A stretch of 64,000 nt of DNA from Rhodanobacteraceae bacterium (GCA_016713135.1 JADJPR010000015.1:47780-111779), one strand, 5' to 3'. Shown: positions 16,177 through 25,532, counted from the first letter of the stretch. The notes: generated by a model from the letters alone, not told the origin. Program-made: numbers and translations.

Positions 16177-17535
16177 GTGACCGCAGCCCTCGACCAACCT
16201 CGCCGCCTTGGCCTGTGGAGCGCCTGTGCCATCGTCGTGGCGAACATGGTGGGTACGGGGGTGTTCTCGACCCTGAGCTACCAGGTGCATGCGCTGCCGG
16301 ATGAGCGCGCGATCCTGCTGTTGTGGGTGCTCGGCGGGATTTCGGCGCTGGCAGGCGCCTTGTGCTGTGCGGAGCTGGGTGCGGCGCGACCACGCTCTGG
16401 AGGCGAGTACGCGCTGCTGACGCAGCTGTTCCATCCGGCGGCGGGCTTCATCGCCGGCTGGATCTCGGTGGTCGCCGGATTTGCCGGGCCAATCGCCGCC
16501 GCCGCGCTCGCCTTTGCGGCCTATTTCGGCAAGTTATGGCCGGCTGCGGCGGCGGTGCCGATGTGGATCGCGATTGGCCTGGTGACCTTGATCAGCGCGC
16601 TGCACTTGCTGCGGGTGGAGATTGGCGCGCGCTTCCAGGTGATCACCACGCTGCTCAAGATCGTGGTGATGCTGGCGATCGTCGCCGCCGCGCTGCTGTT
16701 CGCGCCAGCACGCGAGCCGGCCACCGCCGATCTCGGTTCGGTGATCGCCAACCCGGCGTTTGCGGTCTCGCTGGTCTATGTGACCTACGCCTACCTCGGC
16801 TGGAACGCTGCGCTGTACGTGGCCGGCGAGGTGCGCGATCCGCAGCGCAGCCTGCCGCTGGCGCTGATCGCCAGCACCGCGCTGGTGACGCTGCTGTATG
16901 TCGCGGTCAACTGGGCCTTCCTCCGCCTGGTGCCTTTCGACGAGCTGGTGCGGGTCAATCCGGGTGCGATGACCGTGGACAACGAACTGGCGGTGGGTTT
17001 CCTCGCCGGGCGCGCACTGTTCGGCGAGCAGGGCGGGATGATCGTCGGCGGCGCGATTGCGTTCACCCTGATCTCCACGGTCAGCGCGATGGTGCTGGCC
17101 GGCCCGCGCGTGCTCGCGGCGATGGCCGAGGACTGGCGCCCATTCGCGCTGTTCGGCCGGCGCCACTCTGGCGGCTCGCCGCGCGCGGCGATCGCTTTCC
17201 AGTGGCTGCTGATCGTGCTCCTGCTGGCCACCGCGAGCTTCGAATTCGTGATCAACTTCATCGGCGTGTCGCTGACCCTGTTCAACATGGCAGTGATCGT
17301 CGGCTTCCTGCGCGACCGCGTGCGCCGACCGGACCTGCCGCGCCCCTTTCGCGCGCCCTTCGGCTGGACCTCAGGCCTGCTTTTCCTTGCCATCAACGGG
17401 TGGATGATCGTGTTCCTGTGCTTCAACGAACCCAAGGCTGTGCTGCTTTCCCTGGCATCCATCGCGGTCGCATTCGCGGCCTATTGGCCGTTGCGCCGGC
17501 ATGCGCCAACGCAAGCGGCCAAGGTGCCCGCATGA
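16177..17535 (+). CDS. APC superfamily amino-acid permease
   Basis: A 452-residue integral membrane protein with about 12 hydrophobic segments. The first helix region, GLWSACAIVVANMVGTGVF, is the APC signature with the unwound substrate-binding GTG turn (about 25-28). CCAELGAARPRSGGEY at about 63-78 is also characteristic. It would import an amino acid or amine by proton symport; substrate cannot be read from sequence. The start is GTG at 16177. Its stop overlaps the next gene's ATG (ATGA), and the third gene overlaps the second, so 16177-19875 behaves as one translationally coupled unit. Confidence 0.87.
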   Translation: MTAALDQPRRLGLWSACAIVVANMVGTGVFSTLSYQVHALPDERAILLLWVLGGISALAGALCCAELGAARPRSGGEYALLTQLFHPAAGFIAGWISVVAGFAGPIAAAALAFAAYFGKLWPAAAAVPMWIAIGLVTLISALHLLRVEIGARFQVITTLLKIVVMLAIVAAALLFAPAREPATADLGSVIANPAFAVSLVYVTYAYLGWNAALYVAGEVRDPQRSLPLALIASTALVTLLYVAVNWAFLRLVPFDELVRVNPGAMTVDNELAVGFLAGRALFGEQGGMIVGGAIAFTLISTVSAMVLAGPRVLAAMAEDWRPFALFGRRHSGGSPRAAIAFQWLLIVLLLATASFEFVINFIGVSLTLFNMAVIVGFLRDRVRRPDLPRPFRAPFGWTSGLLFLAINGWMIVFLCFNEPKAVLLSLASIAVAFAAYWPLRRHAPTQAAKVPA

Positions 17536-18698
17536 GGGCTGTCCGCGGTTTGTTTGGAGTCCTGCTCGCGCTGGCATCCGGCGCGACCCTGGCCATGGAT
17601 GTCTGCCCCGGCGCCGACCCGCGCGCCAGCTGGAACCAGGGCACGCTGAACGACACCGCGCGCATCCTCGCCGGGCTGCGTGCGCCACTCGAGTCCGATC
17701 TGGCGGAGGTGGTCGATCCGCGCGCGCTGGAGCGCCATCGCGACACCCTGGGCGCCAGTTGGGCGCAACTGCGCCAGCGTCAGCTCGAACCTGCTGCACG
17801 CTTCGCGCGCGAGGCGCTGGGACCCGTCGGCAGTGCGCCGCGACGCGTCTACTACCCCTTCAGCGGACCGGATGCACTGTACCTGCTGACCATGTTTCCG
17901 GACGCGCGCGCCTCCGTGCTGACTGGCCTGGAACCGGTTGGCAGCGTGCCCGATTTCAAGGGCCTGGATGCGCGGCAGATCGAGGCCGGGCTCGCGGAGG
18001 TGCGCAAGTCGCTGTACGCGATCCTCTCCTTCAGCTTCTTCCGCACCAACGATCTGACTGTCGACCTGCGCAAGAGCCGCTTCTCGGGGGTCACGCCGAT
18101 CCTGTTCGTGTTTCTCGCGGAAGCGGGCTACGCGGTATTCGACGTGCGCTATGTGCTGCTGCCGCCGGGCGGCGCGCTGTGCCAGGCGGATGCGGCGCAG
18201 ATCGGCAAGCCACCGGCGGGCCATCTGCCCGGGGTGGAGATCGAGTATTTCCACCCGGACGACGCCGATTTCCGCAAGCTGGTGTACTTCGCCGCGGACC
18301 TCGGCGACGGTGGCCTGAAGCGCACGCCGCAGTACATCGATTTCGTGACCGCCTTCGATGCCGACGCCACCTACCTCAAGAGCGCGTCCTACCTGATGTA
18401 CCGGCCATGGTTCTCGCAGGTGCGCAAGCTGATCCTCGATCACAGCGAGATCGTGCTGCAGGACGACTCGGGCATCCCGCACGCCTGGTTCCGCCCGGCG
18501 CTGTGGCAGGCCACGCTGTACGGCCGCTACGGCTCGCCGATCGCATTATTCAGCAACTGGACCCAGCCGGGGCTGCGCCAGGCGTACGCGGAGGGCGATC
18601 CGCAGCCGCTCGATTTCGGCATCGGCTACCGTCACCGGCGCAACGACAGCAACCTGCAGCTGTACCGCAAACGGCCCGAGGAACATGCGTCGCCGTGA
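17532..18698 (+). CDS. Uncharacterised periplasmic protein, 388 aa
   Basis: Not recognised by function. A signal peptide is clear (about 1-21, LALASGATLA). The mature protein contains VYYPFSGPDALYLLTMFPDA, then VLTGLEPVGSVPD, LSFSFFRTNDL and a C-terminal YGSPIALFSNW...RQAYAEG. It has no transmembrane helices and no metal or nucleophile motif that I can name. The ATG overlaps the permease stop by 4 nt, and its end overlaps the serine hydrolase start by 14 nt, arguing for joint function with both. Confidence 0.75.
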   Translation: MRAVRGLFGVLLALASGATLAMDVCPGADPRASWNQGTLNDTARILAGLRAPLESDLAEVVDPRALERHRDTLGASWAQLRQRQLEPAARFAREALGPVGSAPRRVYYPFSGPDALYLLTMFPDARASVLTGLEPVGSVPDFKGLDARQIEAGLAEVRKSLYAILSFSFFRTNDLTVDLRKSRFSGVTPILFVFLAEAGYAVFDVRYVLLPPGGALCQADAAQIGKPPAGHLPGVEIEYFHPDDADFRKLVYFAADLGDGGLKRTPQYIDFVTAFDADATYLKSASYLMYRPWFSQVRKLILDHSEIVLQDDSGIPHAWFRPALWQATLYGRYGSPIALFSNWTQPGLRQAYAEGDPQPLDFGIGYRHRRNDSNLQLYRKRPEEHASP

Positions 18699-19875
18699 GT
18701 GCCTTGCGGCGCTGCTCGCCGGCGCCGGATGGCCCTTCGGCCTGCGCGCCACGGAGTCGCTGGGCGCGTTGATCGGCGCCGCCGGCCCGGTTGCGCGACG
18801 GGTGCTAGCGGCGCGCGCGGCATACCAGCCACAAGTGCTGCTGACGCACTGCGTGCGCGACGGAAGCGCTTGGCGCGCGCAGGAGAGCGAGGCCTTCGGA
18901 CTGCGGTCGCGGCAATGGTTCGCGGCCGCCAGTTGGGTCAAGCTGCCGCTGGCCGGAGTGCTGCTGGAGGAACTGGATCGCCGCGGACTGGACATTGCGG
19001 CCGGCGCGCTGCGCCTGGAGGTCGATGGTGCGACTGCCTGCGCGCCGCTGCCCGCAGCGCAGGCAGGCGGATGGCGCCTCGATGCGCTGATGCAATCCAT
19101 GCTGGTGGTCAGCGACAACCTCGCCTACAACGCGCTGTACGAGCTGCTCGGCAGCGACGCGATCCACGCGCGACTGCGCGAACTTGGTTTTCCCGGGATC
19201 CGGATGGCGACGCGCCTGGGCTGCCCGCAGCCGCGCAGTCCGGGCAAGCTCGCCGCGCGCCTGCGTGACGCACGGGGCGCCGTGGTGTGGGAATCGCCGG
19301 CGCAGCTGCAGGAAACCTTCCAGCGCTTTCCGCATGGCAAGGCCCGCGCGGGGCGCGCCTGGGCTGAGGGCGGCCGCGTGATTCCTGGCGCGCACGATTT
19401 CAGCGACTCGAACTTCATCCCGCTGGCCGATGTGCACCACATGACGCTGGAGTTCGGCGGTCAGGTCGGCCTGTTGTTCGAACTCACCGCACCCACGCGT
19501 CGCTGGCTGGCCGACACACTTTCGCTGGTGCCGCGGCAAGCGGGCGGTCTGGGCGTGGAGCAGCGTGCGCTGCCCGACGATCATTCGAAGTGGCTGCTGC
19601 CGCTGGATGCCGCCGGCCATTTTCCAGCGCATCTGCGCATCCACAGCAAGAACGCGCAGTCCTACGGCTGGATTGGCGACAGCGCCTTCATCGTCGACGA
19701 ACAGGCTGGGCGCGCCTGTGCCCTCACGGCGCTGGTGTTCGTCGACCGCGATGGCGTGCTCAACGACGGCGCTTATGACTACGCTGGGACCGGCCGCCCG
19801 TTCCTGCGCGAAGTCGGCAGCGCGCTGTGGAAGGACGTCCGGGTGACGTTGAACGCTCCGACCGGGGCCGGTTAA
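18685..19875 (+). CDS. Exported serine hydrolase of the beta-lactamase/DD-peptidase fold
   Basis: A 396-residue protein with an N-terminal export signal (MRRRECLAALLAGAG, twin-arginine-like). SxxK is present as S83-W-V-K86 and SDN as S143-D144-N145 in VVSDNLAYNALYEL, matching the class A beta-lactamase/transpeptidase fold. No clear KTG triad is visible in the C-terminal third, so it may be a divergent hydrolase rather than a true lactamase. The stop codon (TAA, 19873-19875) falls inside the GGCCGGTTAA boundary of an intergenic repeat, so the repeat may define the C-terminus. Confidence 0.78.
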   Translation: MRRRECLAALLAGAGWPFGLRATESLGALIGAAGPVARRVLAARAAYQPQVLLTHCVRDGSAWRAQESEAFGLRSRQWFAAASWVKLPLAGVLLEELDRRGLDIAAGALRLEVDGATACAPLPAAQAGGWRLDALMQSMLVVSDNLAYNALYELLGSDAIHARLRELGFPGIRMATRLGCPQPRSPGKLAARLRDARGAVVWESPAQLQETFQRFPHGKARAGRAWAEGGRVIPGAHDFSDSNFIPLADVHHMTLEFGGQVGLLFELTAPTRRWLADTLSLVPRQAGGLGVEQRALPDDHSKWLLPLDAAGHFPAHLRIHSKNAQSYGWIGDSAFIVDEQAGRACALTALVFVDRDGVLNDGAYDYAGTGRPFLREVGSALWKDVRVTLNAPTGAG

Positions 19876-19911
19876 ACGCGGAGACGCGGAGGGCGCGGAG
19901 AAAAGGCCGCG
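19866..19911. repeat. Half copy of the CGCGGAGA tandem-word element
   Basis: Starts GGGGCCGGTTAA and runs into AACGCGGAGACGCGGAG with further GCGCGGAG words. It overlaps the end of the serine hydrolase gene and supplies its TAA stop. No complementary right arm is seen before the mobile element at 19952, so this is a solo left arm of the family seen at 44971, 45590, 55855 and 56407. Confidence 0.7.
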
Positions 19912-19951
19912 GAAAGCGTCTGGGAGTGGGCTCCAGGGAAATTCCGAAACG

Positions 19952-20190
19952 CTAGTGTGGTGTTCCGTAATTACCTTGAATTATTTCCGCGCCTTTTGCG
20001 CCGATGCGGCGTTGCTCGTCGTCGCCATAGCCCTGCTATGACCTCCGGTTCCGGCCCGCAACCAGTTGCGGGCGTTCAAGCCGGCGCGCGGCATGCCGCG
20101 CAAGCCGCCGGCTTTCACCCTCCTCTCGCCTTGCCTCGCCGCAAAATTCATCGGAAATTTCTTCAACTAAATTACGGAACACCACACTAG
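19952..20190. mobile_element. 239-bp MITE-like element with perfect 21-bp terminal inverted repeats
   Basis: The left end (19952-19972, beginning CTAGTGTGGTGTTCCG) is the exact reverse complement of the right end (20170-20190) over 21 bp. The CTAG ends are compatible with a TA target duplication as made by IS630/Tc1-like transposases. Inside are further palindromes (CGCAACCAGTTGCG; GCGCGCGGCATGCCGCGC) and no open frame worth calling, so it would be non-autonomous. The right 59 bp recur alone at 46403-46461. Confidence 0.8.
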
Positions 20191-20216
20191 GTGCCCTCTC
20201 GTGCAGGGGGCTGTCT

Positions 20217-20287
20217 GTGGGAGCGGCTTCAGCCGCGATCTTTTCCCTGCGGCGGCTGGAAAGGTCGCCGACAGAGTCGGCTCCCAC
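20217..20287. repeat. REP palindrome, second copy
   Basis: GTGGGAGCGGCTTCAGCCGC to CGGCTCCCAC, near-identical to the element at 15918-15989, including the GATCTTTTCCC core and the CCGACAGAGTCGG dyad. It lies 26 bp beyond the MITE and 26 bp before a CCCACAA array. Confidence 0.82.
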
Positions 20288-20313
20288 AGGCTGGCGGTGT
20301 GCAGGCTCTGCTG

Positions 20314-20370
20314 CCCACAACCCACAACCCACAACCCACAACCCGCCCACAAACCCACAACCCGCCCCGT
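20314..20370. repeat. CCCACAA heptamer array, shorter copy
   Basis: Four perfect CCCACAA copies (20314-20341) followed by degenerate CCCGCCCACAAACCC words to about 20370. The minus strand carries GGG runs spaced by TTGT. Same order, REP then array, as at 15918-16096. Confidence 0.85.
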
Positions 20371-20458
20371 GCATGTCCGCCCGCCACAGCGTTTCCCGTT
20401 CCCTGAAAGACCGGCCGCACCTGCGGCTGTCTGCGGCCAACCCGAACGGAGAAAGACC

Positions 20459-20872
20459 ATGTGGATCGTCGGATTGCTGATGCTGGTGGCGCTGGGCGTG
20501 CTCGGCGTGGCGTCGTGGTTGAAGTCGAAGAAGCCCGAGGCTGCGGGGCCGCTGGCACAGCTGGAGGGTGTTTCAGGTTGGGTGGGCCTGGTGGGCCTGG
20601 TCTGGGGCGTGTTCGGGCTGATCCAGTGGATCGGCGCGATGGGCGCGATCAGCGTGGCGCCGGTGATGATGCTGGTCGCGCTGGCCTCGGCGCTCGCGAT
20701 CATCGCGCTGTCGCTGATCCTGGCGATGCCGACGGTCAAGATCCTCGCCGGCAGCAATGGCTTCACCGTCGCACTGGAGCAGACCGCTGGCAAGCTCGGC
20801 CCGTTCAAGATGGTGCTCGGCTTCGTCTGCCTCGGGCTTGCGGCGTGGTCGCTGGTGATGCGGGTGGTGTGA
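20459..20872 (+). CDS. Small inner-membrane protein, 137 aa
   Basis: Not recognised. It has about four hydrophobic segments (residues ~2-17, ~38-60, ~62-85, ~115-134) with short loops; the first loop holds LKSKKPEAAGPLAQLEG. A GGAG site lies about 8 nt upstream of the ATG at 20459. The protein ends in a hydrophobic helix and has no conserved charged residues suggestive of transport. It is followed by a (GTGAAAA)n array and a strong terminator, and is preceded by the repeat cluster 19866-20370. Confidence 0.68.
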   Translation: MWIVGLLMLVALGVLGVASWLKSKKPEAAGPLAQLEGVSGWVGLVGLVWGVFGLIQWIGAMGAISVAPVMMLVALASALAIIALSLILAMPTVKILAGSNGFTVALEQTAGKLGPFKMVLGFVCLGLAAWSLVMRVV

Positions 20873-20877
20873 TAGTG

Positions 20878-20912
20878 GTGAAAAGTGAAGAGTGAAAAGT
20901 GAAAAGTGAAAC
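20878..20912. repeat. GTGAAAA heptamer array
   Basis: Five 7-bp copies (GTGAAAA, GTGAAGA, GTGAAAA, GTGAAAA, GTGAAAC) between the membrane-protein stop and the terminator. The same words form the hairpin arms at 574-626. Confidence 0.85.
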
Positions 20913-20944
20913 GAAAAGGGCGGCGCGATGCGCCGCCCTTTTCG
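20912..20944. terminator. Strong bidirectional intrinsic terminator
   Basis: CGAAAAGGGCGGCGC (20912-20926) pairs perfectly with GCGCCGCCCTTTTCG (20930-20944) around a 3-nt loop, with A4 and T4 runs at the outer stem. It separates the membrane-protein gene from the convergent thiolase gene. Confidence 0.92.
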
Positions 20945-20965
20945 GGTTGCAGCGATGTGCCTTGT

Positions 20966-22162
20966 TCAGACGCGCTCGATGATCCCGGCGAAGCCCATGC
21001 CGGTGCCGATGCACATGGTCACCATGCCGTACTTCTGCCCGGTGCGGCGCAGGCCGTGCACGACTGTTGCGGTGCGGATCGCGCCGGTGGCGCCCAGCGG
21101 GTGGCCGAGGGCGATGGCGCCGCCGAGCGGGTTGACCTTCGACGGATCCAGGCCCGAGTCGCGCATCACCGCCAGCGCCTGCGCGGCGAAGGCCTCGTTC
21201 AGCTCGATCCAGTCGATGTCGCCGATGGCAATTCCGGTCTGGCGGCAGACCTTCGGAATCGCTTCCTTGGGACCGATGCCCATGACTTCCGGGCGCACGC
21301 CGGCGACCGAGTAGCCGACCCAGCGGGCCAGCGGGGTCAGGCCGAATTCCTTAATCGCGCGCTCGCTCGCGAGCAGCACCGCGCCGGCGCCGTCGCTCAT
21401 CTGCGAGGAGTTGCCGGCGGTAACGCTGCCGCCTTGCTTGAACACCGCGCGCAGCTTGCCGAGCGCTTCGGCGGTGGTGTCCTTGCGCGGGCCTTCGTCA
21501 TTGCTGACCAGGCGGGTGTCGTCCTTGCGGCCGCGTGTGGCCAGGTCCGGGTAGTGGTCGTCCAACTGAAAGGGCAGGATCTCGGCCTTGAAGTGGCCGG
21601 CCTCGATCGCCGCGATCGCCTTCTGGTGCGAGGCGTAGGCGAACTGGTCCTGGTCCTCGCGCGAGACCTTCCACTCATCGGCGACGTTCTCGGCGGTGAT
21701 GCCCATGCCGTAGGCGATGGCGATGTTCTCGTCCTTGAAGAAGGCCGGGTTGAAGGCCGGGCGCACGCCCATCATCGGCACCATCGACATGCTCTCGGTG
21801 CCGCCGGCGAGCATCAGGTCGGACTCGCCGAGGCGGATGCGATCGGCCGCGAGCGCGACCGCCTGCGAGCCGGACGAGCAGAAGCGGTTGATGGTCATCG
21901 CCGACACGCTGTTCGGCAATCCGGCCATCAGCACGCCGATACGCGCCACGTTCATGCCCTGTTCGCCCTCCGGCATCGCGCAGCCGATGATGGCGTCGTC
22001 GATGCGCTTGGGGTCCACCCCGGGCGCCGCCGCGACCGCGCCGCGCAGCACGTGCGCGAGCAGGTCATCGGGGCGGGTGTTGCGGAACATTCCCTTCGGT
22101 GCCTTGCCCACCGGCGAACGCACGGCGGACACGATGTAGGCGTCTTGGATCTGGCGGGGCAT
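20966..22162 (-). CDS. fadA: Acetyl-CoA C-acyltransferase (3-ketoacyl-CoA thiolase)
   Basis: A 398-residue thiolase, the last step of fatty-acid beta-oxidation (3-ketoacyl-CoA + CoA to acetyl-CoA + shortened acyl-CoA). The nucleophilic Cys95 is in NRFCSSGSQA. The second-half catalytic motifs are NEAFAAQALAV, GHPLGATGAIRT and MCIGTGMG near the end. Length is normal. It is downstream of the fadN-type dehydrogenase/hydratase gene on the same strand, with about 206 bp between them holding a tandem-word hairpin. The order dehydrogenase-hydratase then thiolase matches fadN-fadA (yusL-yusK) of Bacillus and the equivalent Xanthomonadales operons. Confidence 0.92.
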   Translation of the reverse strand: MPRQIQDAYIVSAVRSPVGKAPKGMFRNTRPDDLLAHVLRGAVAAAPGVDPKRIDDAIIGCAMPEGEQGMNVARIGVLMAGLPNSVSAMTINRFCSSGSQAVALAADRIRLGESDLMLAGGTESMSMVPMMGVRPAFNPAFFKDENIAIAYGMGITAENVADEWKVSREDQDQFAYASHQKAIAAIEAGHFKAEILPFQLDDHYPDLATRGRKDDTRLVSNDEGPRKDTTAEALGKLRAVFKQGGSVTAGNSSQMSDGAGAVLLASERAIKEFGLTPLARWVGYSVAGVRPEVMGIGPKEAIPKVCRQTGIAIGDIDWIELNEAFAAQALAVMRDSGLDPSKVNPLGGAIALGHPLGATGAIRTATVVHGLRRTGQKYGMVTMCIGTGMGFAGIIERV

Positions 22163-22368
22163 TTCTTGCGTCTCCGTTTGGAGGGCGAGGTGCGTCGGCG
22201 CACCTCGCCTTGTTGGTTGGTTTGTCGCGGAGCGGCTGGAAAACGGCCGCTCGCTGCGCTCGCTCAAACGGAAAATGGAAAAGGGTAGAAGCAGAAGCGA
22301 AAAGCAGAAAACTCGCGCCGGGCAGCTTTCCCTTTTTCCATTTTCCCTTTCCCCTTTTCCTGCCTTTC
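22163..22368. repeat. Intercistronic hairpin with GGAAAATGG/CCATTTTCC words
   Basis: No gene. GGAAAATGGAAAAGGG at 22270-22285 pairs with the CCCTTTTTCCATTTTCC run at 22330-22346, and the right side continues with further CCTTTCCCC words. The loop contains GCAGAAGCGAAAAGCAG words. It lies between fadN and fadA. Confidence 0.65.
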
Positions 22369-24745
22369 CTAGTTCCTCAGCGGCTTCCCGTTCTGCATCG
22401 TGTACGCGATGCGGGCCTGGGTCTTGGGCATCTGCGCCAGGGCGACGAAATGCTTGCGCTCGAGGGTGAGCAGCCATTCCTCGTCGACTTCCGAACCTCG
22501 CTCGACCTCGCCGCCGCACAGCACGTTGGCGATGCGGGTGGCGACTTCGACGTCGTGCTCGGAGACGAATCCACCGGCCTGCATGTTGGTCAGCAGAGCG
22601 CGGATGGTTGCGATGCCGACGTCGCCGGCGACCCGAATGGCGCGCGGCGGCAATGGCGGGCGGTAGCCGGATTCGGCCATCGCGCGCGCCTCGTTCTTCG
22701 CCACGTACAGCAGCTCGTCCTTGTTGGCGATGATCAGATCGCCCGCACGCGCCAGCTTGAGTTCCCTTGGCTTCGTGCGCGCTGGTCGCGACCTTGGCCA
22801 TCGCGATGGTCTCGAACACGGTCTGGATCTGGCCGAAGACGTCGCCGCCGATCGCCGCATTGGCACAGCGCAGTGCGAATTCCTTGAGGCCGCCGCCGGC
22901 GGGGAGCAGGCCGACACCGGCCTCGACCAGGCCAACGTAGCTCTCCAGCGCGAACACGGTCTTGGCCGAATGCATCTGGAACTCGCAGCCGCCGCCGAAG
23001 GCCATGCCGCGCACCGCCGAGACCACCGGCACCAGCGAGTACTTGATGCGCTGGCTGGCGGCCTGGAAGCTGGCGACGATCTGCTCGAACTCATCCCACT
23101 TGCCGGCAGCCACCACCGGCAGCGCGTCCTTCAAGTCGGCGCCGGCCGAGAAGGGCTCTCGGGTCTGCCAGATCACCAGCGCCTTCCAGTTGCGCTCGGC
23201 TTCGTCGACGGCGCGGTTGACGCCCTCGAGGACGCTGGCGCCGATGGTGTTCATCTTGCTCTTGAACGACAGGATCGCGATGTCGTCGCCCTGGTGCCAC
23301 AGGCGCACGCCGTCGGTCTCGAAGATCGTGGTGCCCTGGTCGAAAGCTTCGGTGTAGATCGCGTCCGGGAAGTACTGGCGCTGGTACACCGGCAGCGAGG
23401 AGCGCGGGCGCAGTCCGTTGATCGACGGCGCAAACGAACCTTCCGCGGCGTGCACGCCGGCATCGCCGCGTGCCAGCACCCAGGCCGGAAGCGGCGCGTC
23501 CGACATGGTCTTGCCGTCGGCGATTTCCTCGGCGATCCACTGCGCCACCTGCGTCCAGCCCGCCTGCTGCCAGATCTCGAACGGGCCCTGGTCCCAGCCG
23601 TAGCCCCAGCGGATGGCGAAGTCCACGTCGCGCGCATTGTCGGCGATGTGTTCCAGCTGATAGGCGCAGTAGTGAAACAGGTCGCGGAAGCAGGACCACA
23701 TGAACTGCGCCTGCGGATCGCTGGACCCGCGCAGCGCGGCGAGGCGCGCGCCCCAGCCCTTCTGGCGCAGCGCGCCTTCGGCATCGGCGCTGGCCTCGGC
23801 ATTCGACGGCTTGTAGCTGCAGCTGGCGACGTCGAGGACCTCGATGACCTTGCCGTTCTTGCGGAAGAAGCCGGCCCCGGTCTTCTGCCCAAGCGCGCCC
23901 TGGGAGATCAGGCCCTTGAGCCACTCCGGCGCCTTGAAGTACTTGTGCCAGGGATCGTTCGGCAGGGTGTCGTCCATGGTCTTGATGACGTGCGCCATGG
24001 TGTCCAGGCCGACCACGTCGCTGGTGCGGTAGGTGGCGCTCTTCGGACGGCCGATCAGCGGCCCCGTCAGCGCATCGACCTCGTCGAAACCGAGGCCGAA
24101 AGCCTGCGTGTGGTGCATCGTCGCGGCGATCGAGAACACGCCGATGCGGTTGCCGATGAAGTTCGGCGTGTCCTTGGCGCGCACCACGCGCTTGCCCAGC
24201 GTGGTGGTGACGTAGGACTCGAGCTTGTCCATCGTGGCCGGGTCGGTGCTCGCGGTCGGGATCAGCTCGACCAGGAACATGTAGCGCGGCGGGTTGAAGA
24301 AATGAATGCCGCAGAAGCGCGGACGCAGTGCCTCGGGCAGCGCTTCGGAGAGCGCGGTGATCGACAGGCCGGAGGTGTTGCTGGCGAGGATCGCGCGCTC
24401 GCTGATGTAGGGCGCGATCTTCTCGTACAGCGAGCGCTTGATGTCCATGCGCTCGGCGACTGCCTCGATGATCAGATCGCAGCCGCGAAGCAGTTCGAGG
24501 TGGTCGTCGTAGTTGGCACCGACGATCTCGGCGGGCACACCCTTGGTCGCCACCGGCGACGGGCTGAGCTTGCCCAGGTTGGCGATCGCCTTGTCGACCA
24601 GGCCGTTGCGCGGACCTTCCTTGGCGGGAAGCTCGAACAGGACGGCGGGGACGCCGGAATTGACCAGGTGAGCGGCGATCTGCGCGCCCATCACGCCGGC
24701 GCCGAGGACGGCGGCCTTGCGGACGAGAAGCTTGTTCTCAGGCAT
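22369..24745 (-). pseudogene. fadN: 3-hydroxyacyl-CoA dehydrogenase / enoyl-CoA hydratase (FadN type), one-base frameshift
   Basis: Begins LLVRKAAVLGAGVMGAQIAAHL (NAD-binding Rossmann fold), with HFFNPPRYM and the 3HCDH C-terminal domain, then a C-terminal crotonase domain (SAGADLKDALP, GMAFGGGCEFQMH). This order is that of FadN, the reverse of FadB. It hydrates enoyl-CoA and oxidises 3-hydroxyacyl-CoA in beta-oxidation. At 22764-22766 a CCC run (GGG in the gene) breaks the frame: HEAK continues as ELKLARAGDLIIANKDELL only if one G is removed. The span is 2377 bp, so minus one base gives 791 residues, the normal length. As read, the last ~130 residues are lost. Sequencing error is plausible. 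Confidence 0.87.
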
Positions 24746-25086
24746 GTGCACCTCGAAAGCTTGGAGACAGCGGGGAGGGAATCCGACGATACGCCGTTGC
24801 CGCCCGGTCGGCAGGGCGAGGGCGCCATCGGCATCGACGTCGCCGGCGACTATACGCCCGCGTATGGAGGGCAACAATGCAGGAGGCGGGTGAATCGCTG
24901 CTGACATTGGAGCCAATGCTCGAACTTGCTGCATTGCCGCAGAAACCGTCGATTCGTTAGACTTTGCCACACAATCGCCGCTCAAGTCCGCGATTCTGCG
25001 GGCCTTCCGTGCTAGTCTCCCGCCGTTTTCAGGCCGGGACGGGCGGCGTGCCCTCCCAACCATTCCTTTGACATGGAGTCGTCAAC
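24746..25086. other. Divergent promoter region between fadN and ndk
   Basis: 341 bp without a credible gene, shared by two divergent genes, so it must hold both promoters. The ndk side has a GGAG ribosome site about 9 nt before the ATG. I cannot name an operator; no clear FadR-like palindrome was found. Confidence 0.5.
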
Positions 25087-25512
25087 ATGGCGCTCGAGCG
25101 CACTCTTTCCATCATCAAGCCCGATGCGGTCGCCAAGAACGTGATCGGCGAGATCTATTCCCGCTTCGAAAAGGCCGGTCTCAAGATCGTCGCCGCGCGC
25201 ATGCAGCAGCTGTCGCAGCGCGATGCCGAAGGTTTCTACGCGGTGCACCGCGAGCGCGGCTTCTTCAATGACCTGGTCAAGTTCATGGTCTCCGGTCCGG
25301 TGATGATCAGCGTGCTCGAAGGCGAGGGCGCGATCCTCAAGCACCGTGAGCTGATGGGCGCCACCGATCCGAAGAAGGCTGCGCCGGGCACCATCCGTGC
25401 CGACTTCGCCGAGTCGATCGACGCCAACGCCGTGCACGGTTCGGACGCGCCGGAAACCGCCGCGGTCGAGATCGCCTACTTCTTCCGCAGCAGCGAGCTC
25501 TGCCCGCGCTGA
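25087..25512 (+). CDS. ndk: Nucleoside diphosphate kinase
   Basis: A 141-residue enzyme that transfers the gamma-phosphate of ATP to other NDPs through a phospho-histidine. His117 is in DANAVHGSDAPE, the exact family active-site motif, and the N-terminus ERTLSIIKPDAVAKNVIG is diagnostic. Length is normal. It heads the ndk-rlmN-pilW-rodZ string, a conserved gene order in gamma- and betaproteobacteria, and is followed after 20 bp by rlmN. Confidence 0.97.
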   Translation: MALERTLSIIKPDAVAKNVIGEIYSRFEKAGLKIVAARMQQLSQRDAEGFYAVHRERGFFNDLVKFMVSGPVMISVLEGEGAILKHRELMGATDPKKAAPGTIRADFAESIDANAVHGSDAPETAAVEIAYFFRSSELCPR

Positions 25513-25532
25513 GCACAGGACACGCCAGCCCC

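Noticed and set aside
11576..16393. A minus-strand open frame of about 1600 codons opposite lysAC and murL.
   Set aside because: It is antisense to two well-supported genes, has no domain, and reads repeat DNA at both ends. High GC content makes stops rare on the opposite strand.
22721..24904. A plus-strand frame of about 727 codons opposite fadN.
   Set aside because: The sense strand encodes clear dehydrogenase and hydratase motifs; the opposite frame is low-complexity and basic.
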